Shown here: positions 1 through 9,091 of the stretch, piece after piece
Layout: each line of letters opens with the position of its first letter
How positions within the stretch are numbered: the first letter of the stretch is position 1
DNA from: Thraustochytrium sp. TN22
Taxonomy: Eukaryota > Sar > Bigyra > Thraustochytrida > Thraustochytriidae
Direction: 5' to 3'
DNA length: 64,000 nt
Assembly (NCBI GenBank): GCA_013306675.1
Contig: JABLUY010000067.1
Location: forward strand, 62,001 to 126,000
Program-made: the position numbers and the translations under genes
The notes under the pieces: model-generated
The model's database searches: none
Told to the model about the DNA's origin: nothing
The model's input: the letters and a program-made list of their open reading frames with translations, nothing else

Positions 1-668
1 TGTCATCGCCTAGATAGCACTGCACTTACCGTGACACGACACCAGACCTCGACTTCAGGCATTCCATGGTGATGAAAGCTTGAAACGAGGGCGCCTCGGC
101 ATTCGGCGAAGGTTGTGGCCGTGCTGGGATTCTGCTGTGCACGCGCCCATTGGAGCCTCTAGCGACGGCCAACGCACTCACTGTCAGGACGACCATGCGA
201 TGCGGACGTCGGACGAGGTACGGTTCCTCCAGGCGAAGCGGGCCCGTTCCCCCAGGACGCCTTGACAACTTTGCTTGCAGACTTGCTCATCGCGCGCACA
301 CCAAATGGCAACAAGACTCTCAAGCGCGGTTGGACCCCTTGCACCAACCGAAGAGCCGCTTCCCAGGACTTTCTCGAGTTCATCCGGGTCCTTGTGTTCT
401 CCTTGCTCACGCCCCTCGCGCGGCGCCTTCAAGTTCTTGCGCCTCCTGACCGCCTTCTTGCGCGCTCGCGGCTTCTCGCGGCTTCTTCCCCTCGTTCCCG
501 TTCCCGCGTTCCCGCCTTCGCGCACCCGCGGGGTCCCCAGGCCCGATTCGTCGGCGCGCGAAGTTCTTCTGTTTTCGAGGGAGAAAGCTATCTCCGAGTC
601 GCGCCGGGCTCGCGCGCGCGCGCGGCAGCAGAGCGCGCGCGGGCGACCGGCGGCGCTCGCCATCGCCG

Positions 669-702
<34 letters not shown>

Positions 703-866
703 CGCGGCGCCCGTGCAGGCGGGCGGGCGGGCGGGCAGGCGGGCAGGCGGGCAGGCAGGCAGGGCGGCCGGCTAGCTGGCGAGCCCTCGCGCGCGCGCGG
801 CGAGGCGGAGCGCGCGCGCGGCGAGCGGAGGGCCGGCGCGGCGGAGGAGGAGCGGCAGAGAGGAGG
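1..866. other. Spacer upstream of the TSG101-like gene
   Basis: No gene is recognised here. The last 250 bases before the ATG at 867 are extremely GC-rich, with a run of GCC triplets at about 665-700 and GGGC/GGCA tetramer repeats at about 718-770. They are likely 5' UTR and core promoter. The open frames that cross this stretch are compositional: they are arginine- and alanine-rich and match no family. Confidence 0.5.
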
Positions 867-2294
867 ATGTACCCCGGGCAGCGCGGCCCGGGGCCGTCGT
901 CCGGGATGATGGGCGTGGGCGGCGGCAACGTGACGGATATCATCGAGCACCTGCTGGCCGGGAGCGACACGTACAAGCAGGAGTTCAGGCCGCGCATCGT
1001 GAGCGACGTGGCGGCGGCGTGCAGGGAGTGGAACTCGCTCAAGCCGAGCATGGACGTGTTCTTCAGCAATACGGGAGAGTCCAGCACGCTGCTGGTGCTC
1101 AAGGGCACGGTGCCCATCATCTATAGCGGGTCGCAGTACAACATCCCGATGAGCTTCTGGGTGTCGCGCGACTACCCGCTGACCGCGCCCATCGTCTTTG
1201 TGACGCCAACGTCTACGATGGTGATCGCGCCAAACCACGACCACGTCAGTCGCGAGGGCGAGGTGTCCTTGCCCTACCTGAACGGCTGGCAGCACTCGCG
1301 CAGCAACCTGCAGGGCGTCATCCAGACGTGCAAGTCGGTCTTCGCAGCCGCGCCCCCTGTGCACGCGGCCCCGCCTCCCGGCGCCGGCCCGCCGCCCGCC
1401 ACGCGTCCGCCGCCGGCCTACAGCTCGTACTCGCCTGCGCAGCCTCGCGGGGGGCCGCCGCCGCCGCCACCACCACCCACGGCGGCGGGCCGGCCGGGCA
1501 TGCCCCCGTATCCGCCTCGCGCCGGCGGCACGCCGCCGCCACCGCCGTACCCGTCGTCCGCGGGTGCTTCCGCGGCGTCGCCGCCGCAGCCGCTGCCGTC
1601 GAGTCGCGGCGTCGGTTCGCGGCCGCTCCCACCGTACGCCTCTGAGGTGCAGTCCGCGAGCGAAGACGAGCGCTCGCGCATGGAGGCGCGCGAGGCGTCG
1701 AAGCGTCGCTCTGCGCGCCAGGCTGTCGAGATCAAGCTGCAGCAAGAGTTCCATCGCTTCCGCGAGCGCATGAAGCAGGAGCTCGGCGACGAGATGCGAA
1801 AGCAGAGCAAGCTCGAGGAGGGCAAGACGTACCTGGAGGAGGGCGTGCGCAAGCTCGAGGCGCAGAAGCTTGAGCTCGAGGCCACGGTCGACGAGCTGGC
1901 TACCAAGGAGACGCAGCTCAAGACATGGCTCGCCGAGTATGGTCAGGCCGAGGCCTCGGACGCCGGCGACAGCGACGGTGTTCACCATAGCGCCATGGCG
2001 CAGCTCAACCTGGACGAGGCCATCGTTCCGGCGGACGGCCCGTCCCGCCAGCTCTTTGACTGCGTCGCCGAGACGCACGCCATCGATGACACGCTCTACC
2101 ACCTCGACCGCGCGCTGTCCAACGACGTCATCGACTTGCCAACCTTTCTCAAGGAGGTCCGCAAGCTTGCACGTCGCCAGTACATGGCCAAGGCGCTCTC
2201 CATGAAGATTGTCGAGCATCAGCAGCGGGTGCAGCTGCAGAATCGCCAGGTGCCCAGCCTGAACTCTCGCCCGCCCGCTTATCGGGCTTCTTGA
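867..2294 (+). CDS. TSG101: ESCRT-I subunit TSG101/VPS23-like protein
   Basis: The 475-residue protein has the full TSG101 layout. An N-terminal UEV (catalytically dead E2-like) domain covers about residues 20-165. A long proline/alanine-rich linker covers about 165-250, a coiled coil about 265-350, and a C-terminal steadiness box about 385-465 (segment IDDTLYHLDRAL, then VIDLPTFLKEVR). The UEV carries the family signature LPYLNGW. The position of the lost E2 cysteine (Tyr110 in the human protein) is Ser134 here. In known systems this subunit recruits ubiquitinated cargo and late-domain ligands to endosomes, binding PTAP-type peptides through the UEV. Length and domain order match fungal and animal homologues. 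The start lies in a GAGG-ATG context directly before the first structured segment. It converges on the MIOS gene. Confidence 0.93.
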   Translation: MYPGQRGPGPSSGMMGVGGGNVTDIIEHLLAGSDTYKQEFRPRIVSDVAAACREWNSLKPSMDVFFSNTGESSTLLVLKGTVPIIYSGSQYNIPMSFWVSRDYPLTAPIVFVTPTSTMVIAPNHDHVSREGEVSLPYLNGWQHSRSNLQGVIQTCKSVFAAAPPVHAAPPPGAGPPPATRPPPAYSSYSPAQPRGGPPPPPPPPTAAGRPGMPPYPPRAGGTPPPPPYPSSAGASAASPPQPLPSSRGVGSRPLPPYASEVQSASEDERSRMEAREASKRRSARQAVEIKLQQEFHRFRERMKQELGDEMRKQSKLEEGKTYLEEGVRKLEAQKLELEATVDELATKETQLKTWLAEYGQAEASDAGDSDGVHHSAMAQLNLDEAIVPADGPSRQLFDCVAETHAIDDTLYHLDRALSNDVIDLPTFLKEVRKLARRQYMAKALSMKIVEHQQRVQLQNRQVPSLNSRPPAYRAS

Positions 2295-2871
2295 GGCTCT
2301 CGCTAGAAGCTTTCGCTTAGTAGCCGGCTGGCTCTAGCTAGCTAGCTAGCTAGCAAGCTTGCCAGCTGCAGATGAGGGGGGGGGGGAGTTACCACGAGAG
2401 GGGCAGGCAAACCTGACAGGTGCAGGTGCAGAGCGCTTGCGAGCATGTCACGCTCGTGAGCACGGCGCAGAGGGGATTGGCGCCTGTTGGTCCGGAATTT
2501 TTCCTCACGCGAGCAAGTGAGCGAGTAGAGTCCAGCCTGGACAGCCCAAGTCAAGCCCAGCCAACCCCAGCGACCCTCTTCTTCGAGCGAGCTGAGCCAA
2601 CTGGCCAAGCAAGCCAAGCCACCAAGCAAAGTCAGGGAGCCAAGCACGCGGTTCCGATCAAGCGAACGAATGTCTCGCTCGCCAGAGTCTCGCTAGCTAG
2701 CCATGTCCACTACCGCCTTGCTTAAACTGCAGGCACCAGAGATTGAGTACAAAACACACACACGTCAAAGGCAAAGTCGAAGAAATTGAAATTGTGAGGA
2801 CCACTCTGGCACTACCTCAAAAAGGATGTGCCAAACAATTTTGATCAGTTCCCCAAGGCCAAAACACTCAC
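2295..2871. other. Convergent 3' spacer between TSG101 and MIOS
   Basis: No gene is seen. A (GCTA)n tetramer run lies at about 2334-2355 and a G9 tract at about 2379. Similar CTAG-rich tetramers recur at about 40830-40855, just past the PDCD2 stop. The stretch probably holds both 3' UTRs. Confidence 0.45.
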
Positions 2872-5800
2872 TCACTGCAGCGAAGGGCAGGGGCAATCAC
2901 AATCCGCAGCAGGGCACCGATGATGCGAGGCGAACCACTCGCTCATGCAGGAGGCATGGCCACCGTGGCGGCAGCTCAGGCACCAGGAGAACCAGCGGCC
3001 AAAGGGCTGGGCCGTTCCCGCAGGCATGGCGGCGGTAGAAGCCGGCAGCCTGGTCGCTGTCGTCGTTCGGCCGGTGGCAAGGGAGGATGCGGTGAGCCCA
3101 CGGCGGCTGGAGGCGCGCGGCATCGCAGAGGGCCGCAAGCGGGACGCCACCTTGTCTCGCCCAGCCATTTGGGCGTATGGGTTGATGCAGCTCATTGGGA
3201 GTACGCAGACCGCGCACGAGGAAAGACGCGTGCTACAGCGCGGGCAGCCCGGTAGTGTGAGCCTGCGATCGTTGGCGCGCGACGCAGGCCCGCGCGCGTT
3301 GTCCATGTCGTCTACAAGAGACGACAGCAAAAGCGACTTCTTGCAGTGCGTGCATAGCGCGTAGAGCTGCGGGTCCTGCAAGGCGCGAGGCGTGACCGCC
3401 GGCGCGAACTGCTGCACCGGATCCTCGGCGGCGCCCCAGGGCTGCGCATAGCTACTGACGCGCTCCGACACACGCGCGGAAATGGAGTCCGTCGAGTGCG
3501 ACCCGTTGATCAGACTGGCAGAAGCTTCAGCCGCCGACGTGGGCTCGTCCCGCTCCCGCAGCGACTTGCGCAAGCGCTCGCGCGCCGCGAAACTGACATC
3601 GAACTTTGCGCGTTCTTGCCACAGCTGCCACACGTTGAGCAGCTCGCGGTACGACGAAATCCACCAGCTGATGCGCGCCGCCTCGATCGGCACCACCTCC
3701 GAGGCGATCGAGTGGCAAGCCGCCAGCGCCGCTGACTGCACGTCGCCCGTGCGGTCCACGTAAGCCTGAATGAGCTGCAGGCCGAGCGAGTCCAGACCGG
3801 TCAGCACAATGCCGTCCAGATGGCCATTGTCGATGGCACGCGTGCAGCAGTTCGCCAAGAAGCTGTAAAGGCTGTTGTCCTCCAGGAACCTGCATGCGAA
3901 GGCGATGCGGTCCGTGAGCGGCAAGTCCGCCTCATTGAGGACGCAGCCAAACTCCGTGTCGGCGTCGCTGCCGCCCGGGGCATCACCGCCGCTGCCGCTG
4001 CTGCTGCCAAGGCTCGCGCCGCCAACGGTGTTCCCGTCTGCCTTGGCGCCACCACTGCCGGTGCCCGGGGTCCCGTCGCCGGGCCCGCTGGAAGGGACGC
4101 CGCGCGAGGAGTCGGCCTTGCCCGCCTCAAGTTTGGACGATGGCGCGTCGTCCTCCGGAATGCCCTCGAGCGCGCCGGCACGCGCGCCGCCGTACAGGCC
4201 GCCCACACCCGGGGACGTTGGGCTCGTCGCCGTCTCGCCTGAGATGTCCGATTCCCCGCCCAGGGCGCCAGCGCTTCCCGCAACCTTGGACGAAGCTGCC
4301 GCCTCATTCTGCGCGCGCGCGCGCTGCTGGAAGTTCTCCACGAGGAATGCCAACGCGGCGCGAAGCACGGTGAGTTTGCCGAGGCGCTGAATGAGATCGG
4401 TGCAGGTGTTCACCCAGAGCTTGGACGTGCTGGACTCCGCGGAAGGGTAGCCCGCGATGGCCATGGCGACCAGACACAGGAGGTCCGCAGGCGATTCCTC
4501 CTCTGTCGACTCAGAGGTGCGCGGCAAAACGAGCGAGGCCTCGCGCCTCCGGGGAAGGCCACCCGTGGGCAGCTTGCGCAGCTGCTCCGCGTAGTGGTGA
4601 AGCAGCTGGATTGCCAATGCCAGGTCGCAGTTGAAGACCGCGAGGGCGGCCTGTCGTTGAAAGTCTACCAATCCGCGCCGTCCGTCTTTGCCCTGGGCGC
4701 CCCGCTGGGCGCCGCCCGAGCCAGGCTTGCCTTCGGGCCCGCCCACTCCAGCGGCGAGAGGGGCCGGGGGAGGGGGCGGGAGCCCGGACAAAGACGGCGG
4801 CATCGCTCCTGAAGGAAGCTGCCCCAAAGCGGGCGGGACCGCAGCGCCGACCGAGTGCAGGGCCTCGCTCGCCTTGGTCGAGGAGCCGCTCAAGCCACCA
4901 AGGACCTTGGCGCTCACTGCGCCCGACGCGCCGGAGGCGGAGTCACTCGGGCCGGGCACGCCAGCGGTCGAGGCGGACGCGGTGCTGACGCCATTTCCCT
5001 TGGCAGTGGATACGGAGGCGCCCGCAGTGGCGGCGGAGGTCGTGGCGGTGGCGACCACCTCATCGCTATCGCCAAAGTCCTTCCAGCCGCAGAGGTGTAG
5101 TGCAAAGGTGCGCGCGGAGCTGCAGTAGAGCCGAAAGGGCGGCTTGGACTGACTGTCGACCGTCGTGCTGCCCTGCGTGGCGGCGTGCTGAGAGATGAAG
5201 GAGATGAGGCCGGCCTTGACAAGACCCTTGTTGCGCTCCGGATCGATGAGGCGCGAGGCGCGCGTGATCCAGCTCCACATATCGCGCAGCCTGATGAGGT
5301 CGATAAGGCAGCTCTGTGGGTCACGTGCATCCACCATGGACGAGTACGCGTCGAGAGAGCCCGGGCCGCGCGAGAACCCGCGCGCCTGAAGCGCCCGACC
5401 GGCCTTGATGGTGCGGTCCAGAAGCGCCGTGTTGGCCTCGGCGTCGATCGAGTAGCCCAGTTTTGCACGCGTGCGGAGCACCGAGGACGGATCCAGAGAC
5501 TGAAACGAGAGGTGCACCAGCCTGTTGTTGAGCGCAAAGCTCAGACTAGATCGCGGCGACACGGTGATGGGCAGCGGGTCCTGCAGCGAGACGTCGTCGA
5601 GGCTACCGTCAGCGGACACGAAAAGCACTCGATTCGTGCTGATGACAATGTCCGCCTCTTCCTTGTTCGCGGCCTCGGCATCCGTGGGATGGGGCGCCAC
5701 GACGAAGTCGGGCCCGTAGCTCTTGCCGCCCGTGTTTAAAAGGCCCACGGGGCGCTTACGTGTTTCGCCAAGGACGCCCCTGCCTGAGCGCCACTTGGAC

Positions 5801-7296
5801 GGCAAGGACGCGGCGCACGGGATCCACGAGAAGCCCGTTGGCTTGCCGTTGGTGTGGCGGCGCACGTCTGGTTTCGTCACAGTCCTGGTCTTGGGGTCTT
5901 GCGATTCGCGCTGGGCGTCCACGCCGTCCAGGGACAAGGACCTGGCGTGCCGCTGGCCCGCACCGACGTGCGAGTGGTCGTCCTGCAGTGGCCCGCCAGA
6001 CGCCTCGGCAAGACGGCTCGAGGGTCTCGCAGCCGAGCCGAGGCCATTGTCCGCGTCTGCGTCTAGCCCAAATGCGTGGTTGTCGTGTTCCCACTCTTGG
6101 TCGCCCACGCACTTGCGCACGTCCCAAAGGTCGATACAGCGCGTGTCCTTGCTGATGCTTGCCAGGAGACCTTGGCGCACCGGAGACCATGCAATCTGAA
6201 GGATGGATTTGTTCTGGCACACGATGGTGACGACGGGCTTGGTAAATTTGCGCAGGTCCCACGTGTTGATGCGGCCGGCGTCAGAGTACGTGGCCACATA
6301 GTCGGGCTGATTCGGGTCAAAGACCACGCCCTTTACGGCCTTCTCATGCGCGTGCACAGACATGCGCTCGGGCCGCGTCTTGGCCCCTCCGATGCGAATG
6401 TCCCAGATGCGCATCCACTTGTAGTTGGTGCCCACGGCAATGCAGCTCTCTTTGTTTGGCACCCAGGACAGCGCGACGGCGCCCTCGCTCTTGCTCACCT
6501 CGTCGATGGGCATGCGCTGCACGGGCGAGGAATGCGCCCGCGGCGGCGCATAGGTGATTTTCTCTGGCGACTTGGTGTTGGAGAGCTCCGGCACGATGCG
6601 AGATACGTCCCAGAATGCCACGCCGGTCTCGTAACGCACGACGTGGTATCCGACCGCGATGCGGTTGTGGCGCACCGGGTCCCAGGCCACAGCGTTGCAG
6701 TTGCGCACGTTGGTCGGGGGCAGCTCCATGACGACACCGTTTGACTCGATGCTCTTGTCCTCTTGAAAGGTCACAAGCCGCACGGTGCCGGAGGTGTCGC
6801 CTGTCGCGACGAGCAGCGGGTCGTACTGACCTGGGTACCAGCTCATGCACCGCATGGGCCGCTGCATGGATCGCGTCAGTTGATGGATGTGCGTGAGCTT
6901 CCAGCGCGCCATGGGCGGGTCCATGTCAAGGTCGTCGCCAGCCTTGCCTCCGGCAGCGCCTGGCTGTTGGTGCTGGTGGCGTTGGTGCTGGTGCTGGTGC
7001 TGGTGCTGCTGTGGCGGCGGCGGCGCCTCCAGCGACTGGCCAGCCCACGTCGCCCATGACGCCGCGCTGCTCCCGCTCGCCCGGCGCTGTCGACTGCTGC
7101 GCGCATCGACCGGCGGCGGCAGCGCGGCCACGCTGGACGCCGGCTGGCCGCTCCCCGCCTCGCTGGTGCTGGTCTCCACCGACTCGTACAGCTTGAGGTC
7201 CTTGCTCGAGAGCAGCACGAAGCGGTTCGACTTGTGCGGCGACCACTGCACCAGGCGCGACGACGGCTGCATGCCGCCCGCCGTCTGGCCGCTCAT
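2872..7296 (-). CDS. MIOS: MIOS (Mio/Sea4), GATOR2 complex subunit
   Basis: The 1474-residue protein starts at the ATG at 7296. Human MIOS opens similarly, with a short Met-Ser-Gly leader followed by W-(S/A)-P-H and an R-F-V strand (here LVQWSPHKSNRFVLLSSKDL). WD40 blades fill about residues 15-450 (motifs WDLRKF, LWDVRKC). A helical solenoid with long Ser/Gly/Ala-rich insertions follows. The C-terminus is the family's cysteine/histidine zinc module (WCLSCRHGGHA near residue 1440, ending in CPAADCDCPC). In animals and yeast this subunit belongs to GATOR2/SEACAT, which relays amino-acid sufficiency to TORC1 at the lysosome. A longer frame exists upstream, but it translates a CT-hexamer repeat into polyarginine and was excluded. 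The protein is about 600 residues longer than human MIOS because of low-complexity insertions, including a Gln/His tract near residue 110. Confidence 0.9.
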   Translation of the reverse strand: MSGQTAGGMQPSSRLVQWSPHKSNRFVLLSSKDLKLYESVETSTSEAGSGQPASSVAALPPPVDARSSRQRRASGSSAASWATWAGQSLEAPPPPQQHQHQHQHQRHQHQQPGAAGGKAGDDLDMDPPMARWKLTHIHQLTRSMQRPMRCMSWYPGQYDPLLVATGDTSGTVRLVTFQEDKSIESNGVVMELPPTNVRNCNAVAWDPVRHNRIAVGYHVVRYETGVAFWDVSRIVPELSNTKSPEKITYAPPRAHSSPVQRMPIDEVSKSEGAVALSWVPNKESCIAVGTNYKWMRIWDIRIGGAKTRPERMSVHAHEKAVKGVVFDPNQPDYVATYSDAGRINTWDLRKFTKPVVTIVCQNKSILQIAWSPVRQGLLASISKDTRCIDLWDVRKCVGDQEWEHDNHAFGLDADADNGLGSAARPSSRLAEASGGPLQDDHSHVGAGQRHARSLSLDGVDAQRESQDPKTRTVTKPDVRRHTNGKPTGFSWIPCAASLPSKWRSGRGVLGETRKRPVGLLNTGGKSYGPDFVVAPHPTDAEAANKEEADIVISTNRVLFVSADGSLDDVSLQDPLPITVSPRSSLSFALNNRLVHLSFQSLDPSSVLRTRAKLGYSIDAEANTALLDRTIKAGRALQARGFSRGPGSLDAYSSMVDARDPQSCLIDLIRLRDMWSWITRASRLIDPERNKGLVKAGLISFISQHAATQGSTTVDSQSKPPFRLYCSSARTFALHLCGWKDFGDSDEVVATATTSAATAGASVSTAKGNGVSTASASTAGVPGPSDSASGASGAVSAKVLGGLSGSSTKASEALHSVGAAVPPALGQLPSGAMPPSLSGLPPPPPAPLAAGVGGPEGKPGSGGAQRGAQGKDGRRGLVDFQRQAALAVFNCDLALAIQLLHHYAEQLRKLPTGGLPRRREASLVLPRTSESTEEESPADLLCLVAMAIAGYPSAESSTSKLWVNTCTDLIQRLGKLTVLRAALAFLVENFQQRARAQNEAAASSKVAGSAGALGGESDISGETATSPTSPGVGGLYGGARAGALEGIPEDDAPSSKLEAGKADSSRGVPSSGPGDGTPGTGSGGAKADGNTVGGASLGSSSGSGGDAPGGSDADTEFGCVLNEADLPLTDRIAFACRFLEDNSLYSFLANCCTRAIDNGHLDGIVLTGLDSLGLQLIQAYVDRTGDVQSAALAACHSIASEVVPIEAARISWWISSYRELLNVWQLWQERAKFDVSFAARERLRKSLRERDEPTSAAEASASLINGSHSTDSISARVSERVSSYAQPWGAAEDPVQQFAPAVTPRALQDPQLYALCTHCKKSLLLSSLVDDMDNARGPASRANDRRLTLPGCPRCSTRLSSCAVCVLPMSCINPYAQMAGRDKVASRLRPSAMPRASSRRGLTASSLATGRTTTATRLPASTAAMPAGTAQPFGRWFSWCLSCRHGGHASCMSEWFASHHRCPAADCDCPCPSLQ

Positions 7297-7781
7297 CGCG
7301 CCGACCCGCGAGCCGGGCCGCGCCCGCGCGAGCCGCGCCGACCCGCGCCGACCCGCCGCCGCGCGAGCGCAATTCAGATTTGAACGCGCGCGCCGCCGCC
7401 TTCTCCTTCTCCTTCTCCTTCTCCTTCTCCTTCTCCTTCGCCTTCGACTCGACTCGGAGCAGATCCGGAGATCCGAGTCAACAGCCCAGCAAACCTCGGC
7501 AAGTCGCGTATCCGCGCCTCGAAACACAGGCCTTTAGCGAAGTAAGTCGCAGCAAGCAGTGGCAGCTCGCGCTGGCAGGGCCAGCTACGTAAAGTGAACT
7601 TTAGTTGCAGATAACCAACTAACGCGCCCCCAGGAGGCGGCGACCCGGAGGAGGCCAGACCCAGATCGCGGCGCGGGGCCGGCGGCGCGCGGCGGCGGCG
7701 CGGCGGCGGCGCGGGGCGGCGGCGGCAGCGGCGGCGCGGGGCGGCGCGGCGGCGGGGCCGGGGCCGCGCGGCGGCGGCGAG
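7297..7781. promoter_or_regulatory. Divergent promoter region, MIOS / EF-hand gene
   Basis: This is a 485-bp head-to-head spacer. A (CTCCTT)n polypyrimidine repeat occupies about 7399-7440, on the MIOS 5' side. A GGC-rich tract occupies about 7676-7780 before the EF-hand ATG. Both 5' UTRs must lie here. No specific factor site can be assigned. Confidence 0.4.
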
Positions 7782-9053
7782 ATGGCCGCGAGGTTCGTGG
7801 TGGTCGGCTTCGAGGGCCGCGAGGCGACGCTGCCGCTCGGGGAGACGGGCGCCGGCGCAGGACGGCTCGCGCAGCACTGCGCGGCGGCGTTCGGCGTGCG
7901 CGTGGAGGATGTGGTCGGGTTCAGGTCCGGCGAGACGGTAGTGCCCGTGACGCTCGTGGCAATGCTAGGCGCGAGGACATTTGGAGGACGGAGACTCGAG
8001 CTGCTCGTCAGGGTGCCCGACGTCGACGTGGGACCGGCGAGGTCGCCACAGTCGTTACCACCGGCAAGGCGCGAGCCCATGGCGAGCCCAGCGCCTAGCA
8101 GGCGCAGCGGCGGCGGCGGCGGCGGCCGCCGCCAGGCCGAGAGCACACGGCCGCTGCGCTACGCGCTCGTGGGCAGCCAGGCCGTGCTCGTGAGCAAGCG
8201 AGAACTCGTCGCCGTGCGTTTGCTGCGACAGGCGCTCGCCAACCTCTCGGTGCGCGCCGAGTCGCTCATCTACCTCTTCCGCGCCTACGAAGGTCACGAG
8301 CTCGTGTCCAGGGCCGACTTCATGGAGGTGGTCGAGGAGCACCTTTGCCCGGAGGGCATCGGCAACCCGGCGCAGGTTGACCGCATGCGCGCCCTGCTCC
8401 TGCGCTCTTTCTACTCGCTCGACGTCTTTGGCGAGGAGCTCGTGCCGATGCGCGAGCTCCTGGTGGGCCTCATCCTGCTCACGCCGGGCGACCTTGAACT
8501 CAAGTTCGCCTACATGTTCGAGCTCTTCGACATGAACCGCGACGGCGCGCTGCACCCGGGCCAGCTGCTGCGCCTAACGCGCTCGCTGCTCACCTTTGCG
8601 CTCTCCTTCAACGAGGGCATGCCCAAGCTACCATCTTCTTATGTGTACGCCCTGGTGGACGAGACCTGCGAGGCGGCGCTGTATACCGTGCCGGGCATCG
8701 GCGAAACAACCATCACGGCACGGCGCTTCTGGCGCTGGTACACATCCGTGGGCCGCAATCTCATGCCCTGGATTGAGCTTTTCGCGTCAGACGGGCACGT
8801 CGCGGACGCTCTGCGCTGGGTTGTCAAGGCAGATCCGTGGGGGCCTGAGCCACGCGCCTCGCCTCCTCCCATTGTCGCGCTTCTGAGTGAGAGCGCAGCA
8901 ACCTCGCCCTTGCACCGGCGGCGCTCGCCCTCGCCCGCAGCCAAAAGGGCGCAGATGAAGCACCGCTCCCCGCGTGCCGTGGCTTTCTCGCTCGGTCCAA
9001 ACAACAGCTTCATCTACGAGGGCGAGGATGCTGGTGGAGACGACGACGACGAT

Positions 9054-9091
<38 letters not shown>

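Noticed and set aside
588-2219. 543-codon open frame antisense to TSG101
   Set aside because: It is a GC-composition shadow: Arg/Ala/Leu-rich, no domain, and the sense strand has complete UEV and steadiness-box domains.
7297-7527. N-terminal extension of MIOS with a polyarginine run
   Set aside because: The arginines come from a CTCCTT repeat. The conserved protein starts at the ATG at 7296.
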